NCBI GenBank assembly: GCA_009691855.1
Contig: SIAI01000025.1
Location: forward strand, 1 to 60,048
DNA length: 60,048 nt
DNA from: Planctomycetota bacterium
GTDB lineage: Bacteria; Planctomycetota; UBA1135; GCA-002686595
Direction: 5' to 3'
The notes beneath the pieces were generated by a model. That model saw only the letters and a program-made list of their open reading frames with translations, had not been told where the DNA came from and ran no database searches. Position 1 is the stretch's first letter. Every line of letters starts with the position of its first letter. Below are positions 51,668 to 60,048 of the stretch, piece after piece. A program made the translations under genes and the position numbers.

Positions 51668-52789
51668 TCAGGAGCGCATGGCCGCCGTCAGGACGCTCCC
51701 CAGACTGCCGAACAAGACCACCGGGAGCCAGCCCGAGAAGATCGGCCCGACCGCGCCCTGCAGGCCCAGAGTGCGGGCGATGAAGTCGATCCCGAAGTAG
51801 CCCACGCACAAGAGGAAACCGCGCGCGATGCGCTCGCCTGCCTTGCCGCGCTCATCCCCCACCACGAAGGGCAGGCCGACGAGGAGCAGCACCAGCCCGG
51901 CCAGCGGGAAGGTCAGGTTGTACTGCAGCAGGGTGCGGTACTGCAGGTTGGTCGGCTCGCGCGCCTGCAGGTCGGCGAGCTCGGAGTAGGAGAGGTCCAT
52001 GGGGTGGTCGCGCGCCTTCCAGGCGCGTTCCACATCCTCGGGCGTGAAGCGCGGGTCCTCCAGGACGGGCAGCTTCTCCGTGGTTCGCCGCTGGTCCGCG
52101 TCCACGGTCTGGCGCCCGTCGGTGAGCTGCCAGCGCCCGCTGCTGAGCGGCCGCCCGGAGACGGCGGTGAGGATGACCGAGCGCGCCTCCTCGTGCTGCA
52201 GCCCGCTGAGGTCGCGGAACTCCGAGTCCTGCGGATCGGCGGCCACGAAGTATTGCCCCAGGCGCAGGGCGCGTCCGTGCAGGTCGCGCACGATCAGGTT
52301 CTCCAGCACCGGCATCGCGCGGTGCTCGTCCGCGTGCACCTCCAGCCTGTCCTGCAGCAGATCGCGTTGACGACCGAGCCCGCGCGTCGACTGTTCGCGC
52401 AACAGGAACATGCCCAGCGCCAGCAGCGCCGCGCCCAGGTACACGGGCAAGAGCAGGCGCCGAACCGAGACGCCCGCGTTGAGGCCGGCGACGATCTCGT
52501 TCGTCCGCGCGAGCTTCGCCGCCGTGAACATGCCCGCCACGAGCGTCACGTAGGGCGACATCTGCAGGTACAGGAACGGCAGCTGCAGCAGGTAGAATTG
52601 CCCGACCATCGCCGCCGGCGGCGTGTAGCCGTTCTTGTCCGCGGCGAGGTAGCCGTCGAGCTTGGTGGCGAGGTCGAGGATCACGAACAGCCCGACGACC
52701 AGGAAGAACGCCGCGCCGTAGGACAGCGCGAAGAGCCGCGCGACGTAGCGGTCGAGACGACTTCCGAGGGGGAGCGCGCTCGGCCTCAT
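51668..52789 (-). CDS. lptG: LptF/LptG-family permease (second subunit)
   Basis: A 373-residue permease with six predicted helices in the usual 3+3 arrangement around a large periplasmic beta-jellyroll domain (about 140-275). The N-terminal LDRYVARLFALSYGAAFFLV and the segment TNEIVAGLNAGVSVRRLLLP are typical, as is the C-terminal YFGIDFIARTLGLQG. With LptF it forms the membrane part of the ABC system that extracts LPS from the inner membrane. The ATPase LptB is not in the window. The ATG overlaps the lptF stop by 4 bp. Confidence 0.87.
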   Translation of the reverse strand: MRPSALPLGSRLDRYVARLFALSYGAAFFLVVGLFVILDLATKLDGYLAADKNGYTPPAAMVGQFYLLQLPFLYLQMSPYVTLVAGMFTAAKLARTNEIVAGLNAGVSVRRLLLPVYLGAALLALGMFLLREQSTRGLGRQRDLLQDRLEVHADEHRAMPVLENLIVRDLHGRALRLGQYFVAADPQDSEFRDLSGLQHEEARSVILTAVSGRPLSSGRWQLTDGRQTVDADQRRTTEKLPVLEDPRFTPEDVERAWKARDHPMDLSYSELADLQAREPTNLQYRTLLQYNLTFPLAGLVLLLVGLPFVVGDERGKAGERIARGFLLCVGYFGIDFIARTLGLQGAVGPIFSGWLPVVLFGSLGSVLTAAMRS

Positions 52790-53895
52790 CGCCACAGCGC
52801 CCGCACGAAGAACACCAGCCCCACCGCCAGGAACAGGCCATTCGTGGCCCAGGCCGCGACCAGCGGCCCGACCGCGCCGGTGGCCGCGAGCACCTTCCCC
52901 AGGCGCATCGCCAGCAGGTAGTAGAGGAGCGCGTAGCCGACCGCGCCGGTGAAGGCCCCTAGCGGGGTGCCGGAGCGCAGCGCGACCCCGGTGGGGATGC
53001 CCAGCAAGAGGAACAGGAGGTACATGGCCGAGAGCGCGTGGCGGCGCTGGATCTCGTACATGTAGTCGTCGCGCAGCTCCGCCGCGAGCGTGTCGCCCGC
53101 CAGCTCGGCGCCCATCTCGCTGGAGCGCAGGTACCTCGGCTTGCCGCGCTCGCGCTTGGCCTTCGGCCACAGGTCGGAGAGTTGGAACGGGAAGGTGAGC
53201 CAGCCCTGGTTGTAGCTCGAGTCCTCGCGCAGCACGCGCATGCCCTTCAGGTGCACCAGCAGCTGGCCACCGTCCACGCCTTCGCGCACCTCGATGCGCG
53301 CCTCGTCGGCTGAGATCTGCACCTCCTTGCCCTCGTCCTGCAAGGTCAACACCACGTCGTACAGCACGCCATCGCGGTTGCTGCCGGCCAGCAGCGTGTT
53401 CTTGCCGAACGGGATCTCCAGGCGCCCCTTCAGGTACGTCTGGAAGCGCGAGACCTCCGAGTCCATCAGCAGTCCGCGCTGGCGAAACTTCAGGTCGGGC
53501 GAGTACTCCGCCAGCAGCCGATCCGTGCCGAAGACCAGCGGCAGCGCCACCAGCAGGCCGGGCAGGGCGAGCTTCGCCGGGTGGATGCCGGCCATCTTGA
53601 TCGCGATCAGCTCGCGCTCGGCCGCCAGGCGCCCGTAGGTCGCTACCACGGCCAGCAGGAAGGCCATCGGCAGGAGGTAGGGCACGAGCTCGGACACCAC
53701 CAGCGGCAGGTACGTCGCCACGGTGCCCATGCTCGGCGCACCCAGCCGGCTCACGGCCTGGATCGCGATCGTGGGCAGCACGATCACCGCCAGACCCGCG
53801 AGCGCGAACACGATCGCGATCACGAGTTGGCGCAGGACGTAGAGCTGGATGCGCACGGACGCGCGATTGTGGGCATTGGCGAGCGACGAAACCAC
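52786..53895 (-). CDS. lptF: LptF/LptG-family permease (first subunit)
   Basis: A 369-residue partner permease. Helices include QLVIAIVFALAGLAVIVLP, LVVSELVPYLLPMAFLLAVV and a C-terminal block (LYLLFLLLGIPTGVALRSG-like LLFLLLGIPTGVALRSG). The coupling-helix phrase ERELIAIKMAGIHPAKLALP is characteristic. GTG 53895 or GTG 53856 could be the start. The latter begins RIQLYVLRQL directly at the first helix. It is divergent from the WaaP-like kinase, which fits a shared LPS role. Confidence 0.87.
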   Translation of the reverse strand: MVSSLANAHNRASVRIQLYVLRQLVIAIVFALAGLAVIVLPTIAIQAVSRLGAPSMGTVATYLPLVVSELVPYLLPMAFLLAVVATYGRLAAERELIAIKMAGIHPAKLALPGLLVALPLVFGTDRLLAEYSPDLKFRQRGLLMDSEVSRFQTYLKGRLEIPFGKNTLLAGSNRDGVLYDVVLTLQDEGKEVQISADEARIEVREGVDGGQLLVHLKGMRVLREDSSYNQGWLTFPFQLSDLWPKAKRERGKPRYLRSSEMGAELAGDTLAAELRDDYMYEIQRRHALSAMYLLFLLLGIPTGVALRSGTPLGAFTGAVGYALLYYLLAMRLGKVLAATGAVGPLVAAWATNGLFLAVGLVFFVRALWR

Positions 53896-53927
53896 TGCCG
53901 TGCGCGGGCCGCGTATCCTCTTGGCGC

Positions 53928-55040
53928 GTGACCGTGCTCCACGACCGCCCGTTCCGCAGCGTGCGCCTCGAGCGCGGCGCGGACGGCGCTCCGCGCGTGG
54001 TCAAGCACTTCCATCATCCGGGGCGGCTCGCCGCGCTGCTCGACGGGCGGCGCGCGCGGCGGGAGTTCGCGGCCCTGCAGACGCTCAGCCGCGCGGGATT
54101 GGCGGTGCCGGCGCCATTCGAACTGCGCTCGACCGAACGCGGCTGGGAGCTCGCCATGCAGGCCATCCCCGAGGCGCGCGCGCTGAAGGAGCTCCTGGAC
54201 GGCGCGCTCGCCCCGCCCGCGGGCTGGCCGCGTCTGTGCGCGCGTCTGGGCGAGCTCCTCGCGCGCCTGCACGCCGCCGGCTGGGAGCATCGCGACCTGC
54301 ACGCGGGCAACGTGCTCGTCGACGCCCAGGGAAAGCCGTGGCTGATCGACTTGCAGCGCGCGCGGCCCGCGCCGCCGCGTGCACGGCGCCTGCTCGCCGA
54401 CGTTACGCGTTGCGAGGCGCTCGGGCGCGAGACCGTGCCCGCGCGAGCTCGAGCGCGCTTCCTGCTGGCCTGGTTGCGCGCGCTGCCGGCCGAGCTGCGG
54501 CCACGGAACGAGCGCATGCGCCTCGCTGGCGAGCTCGCCGAGCAGGGCCGCGCGCAGCGTCGGAGCTTGGTCGTGACCGGCCTCGGGCGCTGGCTGCGTT
54601 CCTCGAGCCGTGCGCGCGTCGTCGCGCGCGCGTGCGGACGCGTCGTCGTGCGCCGCGACCTCGACGACGCCGTGCTCCACGCGCTGGAGAGCGCCGCAGG
54701 CCCGGCGCAGCTCGAACAGGACCCGCGCTGGCTGGTCGTGCGCGGATCGAGCGCGGAACTGCGCAGCCGCTGGCTCGGCGCGGCGCGCCTGAGCGAGCAC
54801 GGCCTGCCGGTGACACGGCCCGCGCTCTTCGCGGCCGACTTCGCGCGCGCTCCGCAGGCCGCCTTGGCGCTCTTCGAACGCCCCACGAGCTCGCCGTGCG
54901 CCACACCTGCGGAACTGCGCGCACGCCTCGCCGAGCGCGGGCTCGTGCTCGAGCCCTTCGAAGCGTTCGTCGACTCCGGGCCGTCCGGCTGCCTCCTCCT
55001 TGCGCCTCCCGAGCGGGCGTTGCGCAGCAGCGCGAACTGA
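53928..55040 (+). CDS. WaaP/Kdo-kinase-like lipopolysaccharide kinase family protein
   Basis: A 370-residue protein with a protein-kinase-like fold. The catalytic loop is GWEHRDLHAGNVLVD (about residue 121) and the metal site follows in KPWLIDLQRARPAPP. The Lys of the N-lobe is in PRVVKHFHHPGR. The loop H-R-D-L-H-x-x-N is typical of WaaP/InaA-type sugar kinases. The C-terminal 150 residues repeat the N-lobe pattern loosely and are unassigned. Back-to-back placement with LptF/LptG supports phosphorylation of LPS core sugars, but this is inference. Confidence 0.75.
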   Translation: MTVLHDRPFRSVRLERGADGAPRVVKHFHHPGRLAALLDGRRARREFAALQTLSRAGLAVPAPFELRSTERGWELAMQAIPEARALKELLDGALAPPAGWPRLCARLGELLARLHAAGWEHRDLHAGNVLVDAQGKPWLIDLQRARPAPPRARRLLADVTRCEALGRETVPARARARFLLAWLRALPAELRPRNERMRLAGELAEQGRAQRRSLVVTGLGRWLRSSSRARVVARACGRVVVRRDLDDAVLHALESAAGPAQLEQDPRWLVVRGSSAELRSRWLGAARLSEHGLPVTRPALFAADFARAPQAALALFERPTSSPCATPAELRARLAERGLVLEPFEAFVDSGPSGCLLLAPPERALRSSAN

Positions 55041-55109
55041 GCTCCGCCTCGCTGGCGCCTGCGAGTCGCGCATCCCGAGGCCCGCGTCTCGGCGTTCGCC
55101 GACTCCGCC

Positions 55110-56006
55110 TCAGCCCGCCTTGACCTGCAACTCCGGCGACAGGTCCGCCAGTCCGATGCGCCCGCGCGTCAGCGCCGTGGCGCGACGCAGCTCGTTCTCC
55201 AGCTGGCGCACGTTGCCCGGCCACGGATGGGCGACCAGCGCGGCCAGGGCTTCCGGCGCGAGCTCCGTCCCGGGCGCGGCGAACTTGGTCAAGAAGAAGC
55301 GCGTGAGCAGCTCCACGTCGCCCGTCCGCGCGCGCAGCGGCGGCAGCTCGATCTGCACCACGTTCAAGCGATACAGCAGGTCCTCGCGGAACTTGCGCGC
55401 GCGCACCATGGCGATCAGGTCGCGGTGGCTGGCGCCGACGATGCGCACGTCCACGTGGACCACCGTGTTCGAGCCCACCGGGCGCAGCTCGCCGCTCTCC
55501 AGCACGCGCAGCAGCTTCGATTGCATCTCCAGGGGCATGTCGCCGATCTCGTCCAGGAACAGCGTGCCGCCGTCGGCGGTGACGAAGTGTCCGTTGCGGT
55601 CGGCGATCGCGTGCGTGAACGAGCCCTTCTTGTGCCCGAACAGCTCGCTCTCCAGCAGGCTGGGCGAGACCGCGGCGCAGTTCTCGGCCAGGAAGATCTT
55701 CTTGCGCCGCCGCGAGCGCGCGTGCAGCGCGTGGGCCACCAGCTCCTTGCCCGTGCCGGTCTCGCCGTGCACCAGCACCGGCACGTCGCTGGGCGCCACG
55801 CGCTCGATCAAGTCGAACACCGGCGCCATCTCGGGCGCGGCGCTGACGATGCCGAAGCGGCCGGGGAACTCGCCCACGGTCTTCTCGACCTGCGCCGAGC
55901 GCACGCGGTCGAGCTCTTCCCACAGCGCCGTGACGAGTTCGTCGCCCGCGCCCGCCGTGCGCGCCTCGGCCACGAGCTCGCTCAGCTTCGCGCGCCACGG
56001 GCTCAT
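55110..56006 (-). CDS. sigma-54 activator-type AAA+ protein without DNA-binding domain
   Basis: A 298-residue protein. A short helical N-terminus (about 60 residues) leads into the central domain: Walker A GETGTGKE, LFGHKKGSFTHAIADR in place of the GAFTGA loop, Walker B GGTLFLDEIGDMP, and the arginine-finger region FREDLLYRLNVVQIELPPLR. It stops right after HPWPGNVRQLENELRRA, so neither a receiver domain nor the usual Fis-type helix-turn-helix is present. The ATG overlaps the helicase stop by 4 bp. It may act without specific DNA binding or may have lost sigma-54 function. Confidence 0.87.
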   Translation of the reverse strand: MSPWRAKLSELVAEARTAGAGDELVTALWEELDRVRSAQVEKTVGEFPGRFGIVSAAPEMAPVFDLIERVAPSDVPVLVHGETGTGKELVAHALHARSRRRKKIFLAENCAAVSPSLLESELFGHKKGSFTHAIADRNGHFVTADGGTLFLDEIGDMPLEMQSKLLRVLESGELRPVGSNTVVHVDVRIVGASHRDLIAMVRARKFREDLLYRLNVVQIELPPLRARTGDVELLTRFFLTKFAAPGTELAPEALAALVAHPWPGNVRQLENELRRATALTRGRIGLADLSPELQVKAG

Positions 56007-58267
56007 CGCACGACCTTGAGCTTGGCGTACTGCGCCAGGAGGATGCGCGTGCCGGCCGAGACGAAGTGCACCGTGAGGCGCGTGTTCGCGCCGCTGCCCT
56101 GCACCTGCTCGACCACGCCGTAGCCGAAGTGGTCGTGCTCGACGCGCGTGCCGCGCGCGAGCTCCGCCTCGTACGCTTCCTCCTCGTAGACCAGGCGCGG
56201 GCCGTCGTCGGCGCGCTCGGCGCCCTCGTCCATGGGTTCGAGACCGGTGGTCCACTCGCGCGGCAGCTCGGCCAGGAAGCGCGAGGGCGCCTGCCAGTTC
56301 GTCTGCCCGAAGTGCAGGCGCACGCGCGCGTGCGACAGCGTGAGCTCGTCCATCGCGCGCGTCATGCCGACGTAGAGCAGGCGCCGCTCCTCCTCCGCGC
56401 CCGCCTCGGGATCATCCTCCAGCGCCAGCGCGTGCGGCAGCAGGCCCTCCTCGAGGCCCGCCAGAAACACCAGTGGGAACTCCAGGCCCTTCGACGAGTG
56501 CAGGGTCATCAGCGTCACGCGCGCGGTCGTCTCCTCGAAGCCGTCCACATCGCTGACCAGGGCCACGTCCTGCAGGTAGCCGCGCAGCCCGCCCTCGGGG
56601 TTGTCCTGGTCGTACTGGCGCGCGCCGGAGACGAGTTCGTCCACGTTCTCCTGCCGCGCGAGCACGTCCGGCTCGCCGCCCTCGCCCAGGTGCTTGTAGT
56701 AATCGGTGCCCGCGATCACCGCCTCCAGCGCCTCGGCCGCGGGCCGCGCGGCGTAGGCCGCGAACGCGGCGAGCAGCTTCTGGAACTCCTCCAGGCCGCG
56801 CCGCGCCTTGCCCTTGACCAGCTCGAGCGCCTCGCGCGTCGTCAGCGCGGCGGCCAGCGGCAACTCGTGCGCGCGCGCCCAGCGCGTGAGCTCCTCGGCG
56901 CTCTTCTCGCCGATCCCGCGCCCGGGCACGTTGAGCACGCGCGCGCAGGCCGCGTCGTCGCGCGCGTTGACGATCAGGCGCAGGTACGAGATCAGGTCGC
57001 GCACCTCGCGGCGCTCGTAGAACTCGACCCCGCCCACGATCTGGTAGGGCACGCCCGCCAGGCGGAAGGCGCGCTCCAGCGCGCGCTGCATGAAGTTCGC
57101 GCGGTAGAAGACGGCGATCTGGTCGGGTTTGCGCCCGGTGGCGAGGGCGCGCTCGATGCGCACGACGATCTCGCGCGCCTCGTCGTTCTCGTCCGCGCAC
57201 TCGAGCAGCGCGACCTTGGTGTCGCTGCGCTTCTCGGTCCACAGGTCCTTCTCCTTGCGCGCCAGGTTGTGGCGGATCAGGCCCTGGGCCGCGCGCAGGA
57301 TGCACTCGCTGGAGCGGTAGTTCTGCTCCAGCTTGACCACGGCCACCGCGTGCTCCGCGCCCGCTCCGGCGTGTTCGGCCGAGTAGTCGCGCTCGAAGTC
57401 GAGGATGTTGCGGATGTCGGCCCCGCGCCAGCCGTAGATCGACTGGTCCGGGTCGCCACACACGGCGAGGTTGCCCCAGCGCGAGGTCAGGTGCCGCACC
57501 AGGCGGTACTGCACCGCGTTCGTGTCCTGGTACTCGTCCACCAGCGCGAAGCGGAAGCGGTAGGCGTAGCTGTCGCGCACGCCGGGGTGAGCCTCGAAGA
57601 GCTCCAGCACCTTCAGCAACAGGTCGTCGAAGTCGAGCGCGTTGTTGGCGCGCAGCGCGGCCTCGTAGCGCTTCTGGACCTGCCCGTAGACCTCGCCCTC
57701 CATCCCGCTCGGCCCGCCGCGTCCGCGCCCCGTGCGCCCGCCCTCGGCCGGACGGTTCTTCTCGTCGCTGATCCAGGCGCCGATGGCGGAGGGCTTGAAG
57801 CGCTGCGCGTCGTAGCCGAGCTCCTTGACGATCGTCTTCAAGAGCTGGTTGCGCTCGTACGTGTCGTAGATCGTGAAGTCGCGCGTCCAGCCGCCGAGGT
57901 TCTCGATCTCGCGCCGCAGGATGCGCGCGCCCATGGCGTGGAAGGTGCTGATCCACAGCCCCGCGACCGGGAAGAAGGCCGCGCAGCGCGCGCGCATCTC
58001 GCCCGCGGCCTTGTTGGTGAAGGTGATGGCCAGGATCTCGTGCGGCGCCGCGCGGCCGGTCGCCACCAGCCAGGCGATGCGCCGCGTGATCACGCGCGTC
58101 TTGCCCGAGCCGGCCCCGGCCAGGATCAGCAGCGGCCCCTCGCCGTGCACCACCGCCGCGCGCTGGGCCTCGTTCAGCCCTTCCAGGATCTCGGGCGGCG
58201 CCTCGCGCTCCAGCGGCTCCGTCGGAGCCTCACCGGCGGCTTGCACGTCCATCCAATCGAGCGGCAT
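56003..58267 (-). CDS. pcrA: UvrD/PcrA-type DNA helicase
   Basis: A 754-residue superfamily 1A helicase for repair and replication-fork maintenance. Motif I is AGAGSGKT (50-57), motif Ia is AITFTNKAAGEMR, motif II is VDEYQDTNAVQ, motif III is CGDPDQSIYGWRGADI, motif IV is QNYRSSECIL, motif V is LMTLHSSKGLEFPLVFLAGL and motif VI is RRLLYVGMTRAMDEL. Length is normal. The C-terminus ends in a small domain (VEHDHFGYGVVEQVQGSG) that in PcrA binds RNA polymerase. Confidence 0.95.
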   Translation of the reverse strand: MPLDWMDVQAAGEAPTEPLEREAPPEILEGLNEAQRAAVVHGEGPLLILAGAGSGKTRVITRRIAWLVATGRAAPHEILAITFTNKAAGEMRARCAAFFPVAGLWISTFHAMGARILRREIENLGGWTRDFTIYDTYERNQLLKTIVKELGYDAQRFKPSAIGAWISDEKNRPAEGGRTGRGRGGPSGMEGEVYGQVQKRYEAALRANNALDFDDLLLKVLELFEAHPGVRDSYAYRFRFALVDEYQDTNAVQYRLVRHLTSRWGNLAVCGDPDQSIYGWRGADIRNILDFERDYSAEHAGAGAEHAVAVVKLEQNYRSSECILRAAQGLIRHNLARKEKDLWTEKRSDTKVALLECADENDEAREIVVRIERALATGRKPDQIAVFYRANFMQRALERAFRLAGVPYQIVGGVEFYERREVRDLISYLRLIVNARDDAACARVLNVPGRGIGEKSAEELTRWARAHELPLAAALTTREALELVKGKARRGLEEFQKLLAAFAAYAARPAAEALEAVIAGTDYYKHLGEGGEPDVLARQENVDELVSGARQYDQDNPEGGLRGYLQDVALVSDVDGFEETTARVTLMTLHSSKGLEFPLVFLAGLEEGLLPHALALEDDPEAGAEEERRLLYVGMTRAMDELTLSHARVRLHFGQTNWQAPSRFLAELPREWTTGLEPMDEGAERADDGPRLVYEEEAYEAELARGTRVEHDHFGYGVVEQVQGSGANTRLTVHFVSAGTRILLAQYAKLKVVR

Positions 58268-58319
58268 GAGACCCGCGATTGTGCGCTGTGCGCAGGCTTC
58301 GGGCCAGCGCCCGCGTGCG

Positions 58320-58514
58320 CTACTCCGTGACGAGCGTGACCTTGCGCGGCTCCTCGACCCGCAGGGAAGCGTCGAGCACCTCGATCGAGACGATGTGCCC
58401 GTGCTTGTCGTAGTCCAGGATCACGCCGGGCTTCTCTTCGTCGCTCTCCTCGACCGGGACGTCGCGGAAGACGAACGTCAGCGTGTCGGTCCTCGTGTCG
58501 TAGCGCACCTTCAT
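58320..58514 (-). CDS. DUF2283 small protein
   Basis: A 64-residue protein matching the DUF2283 pattern: MKVRYDTRTDTLTFVFRDVP, then EESDEEKPGVILDYDKHGHI and SIEVLDASLRV. These small beta-rich proteins are widespread and without known activity. It lies 8 nt after the metallopeptidase gene and 52 nt before the helicase start. Confidence 0.85.
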   Translation of the reverse strand: MKVRYDTRTDTLTFVFRDVPVEESDEEKPGVILDYDKHGHIVSIEVLDASLRVEEPRKVTLVTE

Positions 58515-58522
58515 GGCTCGCG

Positions 58523-60048
58523 CTACGGGCAGTCGAAGCCCGTGGGCGTCAGGGCGCAGGAACGCGAGCCGCCGCTGGCAGGTGTTCCGCTCGTCGGGGC
58601 GCTGGGCGGAGCGTTCTCGCCCTCGGTGTAGGGCAGGATGTGGGTCCGGCGCGTGACGGTCGTGGTTGCGCCCTGGGTGTTGGTGGCGCGGATCGTGGCG
58701 GTGAAGAGGCGCGGGCTGACGATCGGGGCGATGCCGTCGCGGTTGTAGACGTGCTCGAGCGTCGGGTGGCTCGGGTCGAGGTGGCACAGGGGCGAGCCGT
58801 CGCCCGGGTCGAGCTCGATCGCCACGAGGTTGCTGCCGCTGATCGTGAAGGTGACCGGCTGCGGCTCCATGCCGAAGGCGGGCGTGCTCGTGACGGTCAG
58901 CGCGGGCGGGGTGCCGCCGAGGGGGGCGATGTTCACCACGCGGAAGCCGTTGCCGCCCAGGGTGTCGCCGGGGAGCGAGTTCAGCGTGAGCCGCACGGTG
59001 TCGGAGCCGGGGATCAGCACCGTCTGGCCGCGCAGCTCGTCCTCGCTGTAGCTGCCGACGAGCGTGCCGTTGCCGTCGCGCACCTCGATCGCGTCGGCGG
59101 GGTTGACGCGCGTGAACTCGTCGAAGGTGACGGCGAGGCCGGCCGCGCCGGGCAGGGTGTGCGTGAGCGTCGCGGCGTAGGCGTCCGGATAGGGCCGGGG
59201 CGTCACGGGGAAGGGTGAGCTCCAGTCGTAGGGCCCGGCGCTGCCGGTGATGCCCGTCAGGGCGAACACGCGCCGCAGGATCGGCTCGTGGACGCCGCCG
59301 TAGAGGTCGTCGTCGGCCTGCAGGATCGCGGTCTCGAGCGCGCTGTGGAATGTGTCGGTCGGCAGGATCGAGTAGACGAACTGGAGCGCGAGGCGGTCGG
59401 CGATGGCCTTGCCGAGCACACGGCGCAGGCCCCAGAGCGTCCTGCCCCATGTTGTGCCATCGGCGTATTTCTCGTTCGACCAATTGGCAATGACGTTGCG
59501 GTCTACATCTAGAGTGCGCGCATAGCCTCCAGGAAACGTTTGAGCTGGAACTTCAAACAACTCATAGTCATTAAAGAAAGAGGAAGCTCGATAGTCTGAG
59601 CTTCCCTCATCCATGGCTCCATTACCCAGCGCGTTGTCTAGACTATTGAAGGGGTATCCATGGAACCAGGATCCACCGACCACGTGCTGAACTGCGTGGC
59701 CAAAGTACTCGTGTAGAATAATGTCACCGTCGTCGGCATCCGGTTGAGTGGCGCCGATGTCAAACAAGACCTGCCGGCCAACGGAATCATAGCGAGACTC
59801 TAGCCCCCAACCGTCGAACGCATCGACATAGACTGGGGTCGAGACTAGGCCTGGAAATCCAAGGCTCTTCGCGTAGCTCACGAGCTTGTAGGTCTGGTGG
59901 TAGGCCTCGGCGTCCGCTCGCTTGTAGACGTCGAGTCCAGTCGGGTTGGTCGAGATGAACTGAAATCGATAGTTCGGATCGACGAGGGCGCCAAAGGCGC
60001 CGTTGTAGACGGTCGCATACGGCCCGAAGAGGCTCTGGAAGTCTCCAT
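58523..60048 (-). CDS. secreted M36-like metallopeptidase, N-terminus beyond the window
   Basis: The frame is open to the right edge, so the N-terminus is missing and about 508 residues are visible. The zinc region reads DIILHEYFGHAVQHVVGG with the third ligand in NGAMDEGSSDY. Compared with the H-E-x-x-H of fungalysin relatives (HEYGH) there is one extra residue between Glu and the second His. The C-terminal 280 residues hold a CUB/P-like domain (YAATLTHTLPGAAGLAVTFD) and a PKD-like domain (ISGSNLVAIELDPGDGSPLC). G+C falls from about 70% in the 3' half to about 52% at 59521-59820. Confidence 0.8.
   Translation of the reverse strand, partial: GDFQSLFGPYATVYNGAFGALVDPNYRFQFISTNPTGLDVYKRADAEAYHQTYKLVSYAKSLGFPGLVSTPVYVDAFDGWGLESRYDSVGRQVLFDIGATQPDADDGDIILHEYFGHAVQHVVGGSWFHGYPFNSLDNALGNGAMDEGSSDYRASSFFNDYELFEVPAQTFPGGYARTLDVDRNVIANWSNEKYADGTTWGRTLWGLRRVLGKAIADRLALQFVYSILPTDTFHSALETAILQADDDLYGGVHEPILRRVFALTGITGSAGPYDWSSPFPVTPRPYPDAYAATLTHTLPGAAGLAVTFDEFTRVNPADAIEVRDGNGTLVGSYSEDELRGQTVLIPGSDTVRLTLNSLPGDTLGGNGFRVVNIAPLGGTPPALTVTSTPAFGMEPQPVTFTISGSNLVAIELDPGDGSPLCHLDPSHPTLEHVYNRDGIAPIVSPRLFTATIRATNTQGATTTVTRRTHILPYTEGENAPPSAPTSGTPASGGSRSCALTPTGFDCP

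Noticed and set aside
55041..55109. Possible terminator between the WaaP-like and sigma-54-activator genes
   Set aside because: A weak GC stem is present but no T-run; not enough to call.

Overview
The window is about 60 kb of a very GC-rich bacterial chromosome (roughly 70% G+C, strong G/C bias at third codon positions). It is densely coded, with many 4-bp ATGA/GTGA gene overlaps and few Shine-Dalgarno sites. A 1,388-residue protein that fuses a PknB-type kinase, one membrane helix and WD40 repeats, a second decayed copy of its C-terminal half, LptF/LptG-type permeases, sugar aminotransferase and glycosyltransferase genes, and an A2-like cytochrome oxidase cluster together suggest a Planctomycetota bacterium. 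That placement is an inference from gene content, not a phylogeny. I see no rRNA, tRNA, CRISPR array, transposase or prophage.

Layout. 144-9416: kinase/WD40 receptor, SRPBCC protein, beta-helix lipoprotein and a NatAB-like ABC exporter. 9631-14912: DegT sugar aminotransferase, Lon protease, a six-EF-hand secreted protein and a small lipoprotein. 15000-21642 (minus): a tightly overlapping operon hpt - rluA-type pseudouridine synthase - truD - mtnP - M28 peptidase - glycosylasparaginase, combining purine/MTA salvage, RNA modification and peptide turnover. 21909-22738: a small coiled-coil protein and a Nudix hydrolase behind a promoter whose spacer is a perfect palindrome. 22724-23028: dispersed palindromic repeats. 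23066-24004: a lipoprotein.

24064-32438 (minus) is a complete aa3-type oxidase operon: diheme cytochrome c, CoxII, CoxI, CtaA, CtaB, CoxIII, CoxIV, Sco, DUF420 and a last small gene. That last gene contains an in-frame UGA (24259-24261) in a U-x-x-C motif. It is followed at the right distance by a hairpin with the same GGUC apical loop and bulge layout as the E. coli fdhF SECIS. I read it as a 94-residue membrane selenoprotein, and it is the most interesting object in the window.

32595-34047: ECF sigma factor, zinc anti-sigma factor and a membrane protein. 34142-41755: YgfZ-like protein, DUF3108 protein, HEAT-repeat lipoprotein, PLP aminotransferase, an exported protein of unknown role and a Ser/Pro-rich TPR protein with a Trp/Tyr/Cys-rich tract. 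41810-41987: a second copy of the dispersed repeat. 41996-48509: galactokinase-like GHMP kinase, small lipoprotein, GT2 glycosyltransferase, NAD-dependent epimerase, NtrY-like histidine kinase and GT9 glycosyltransferase. 48532-55040: membrane protein, truncated WD40/TPR remnant, TPR lipoprotein, LptG/LptF pair and a WaaP-like kinase, pointing to an LPS-type outer membrane. 55110-60048: a sigma-54 activator-like AAA+ protein without a DNA-binding domain, UvrD/PcrA helicase, DUF2283 protein and an M36-like secreted metallopeptidase that runs off the right edge and changes base composition halfway through.
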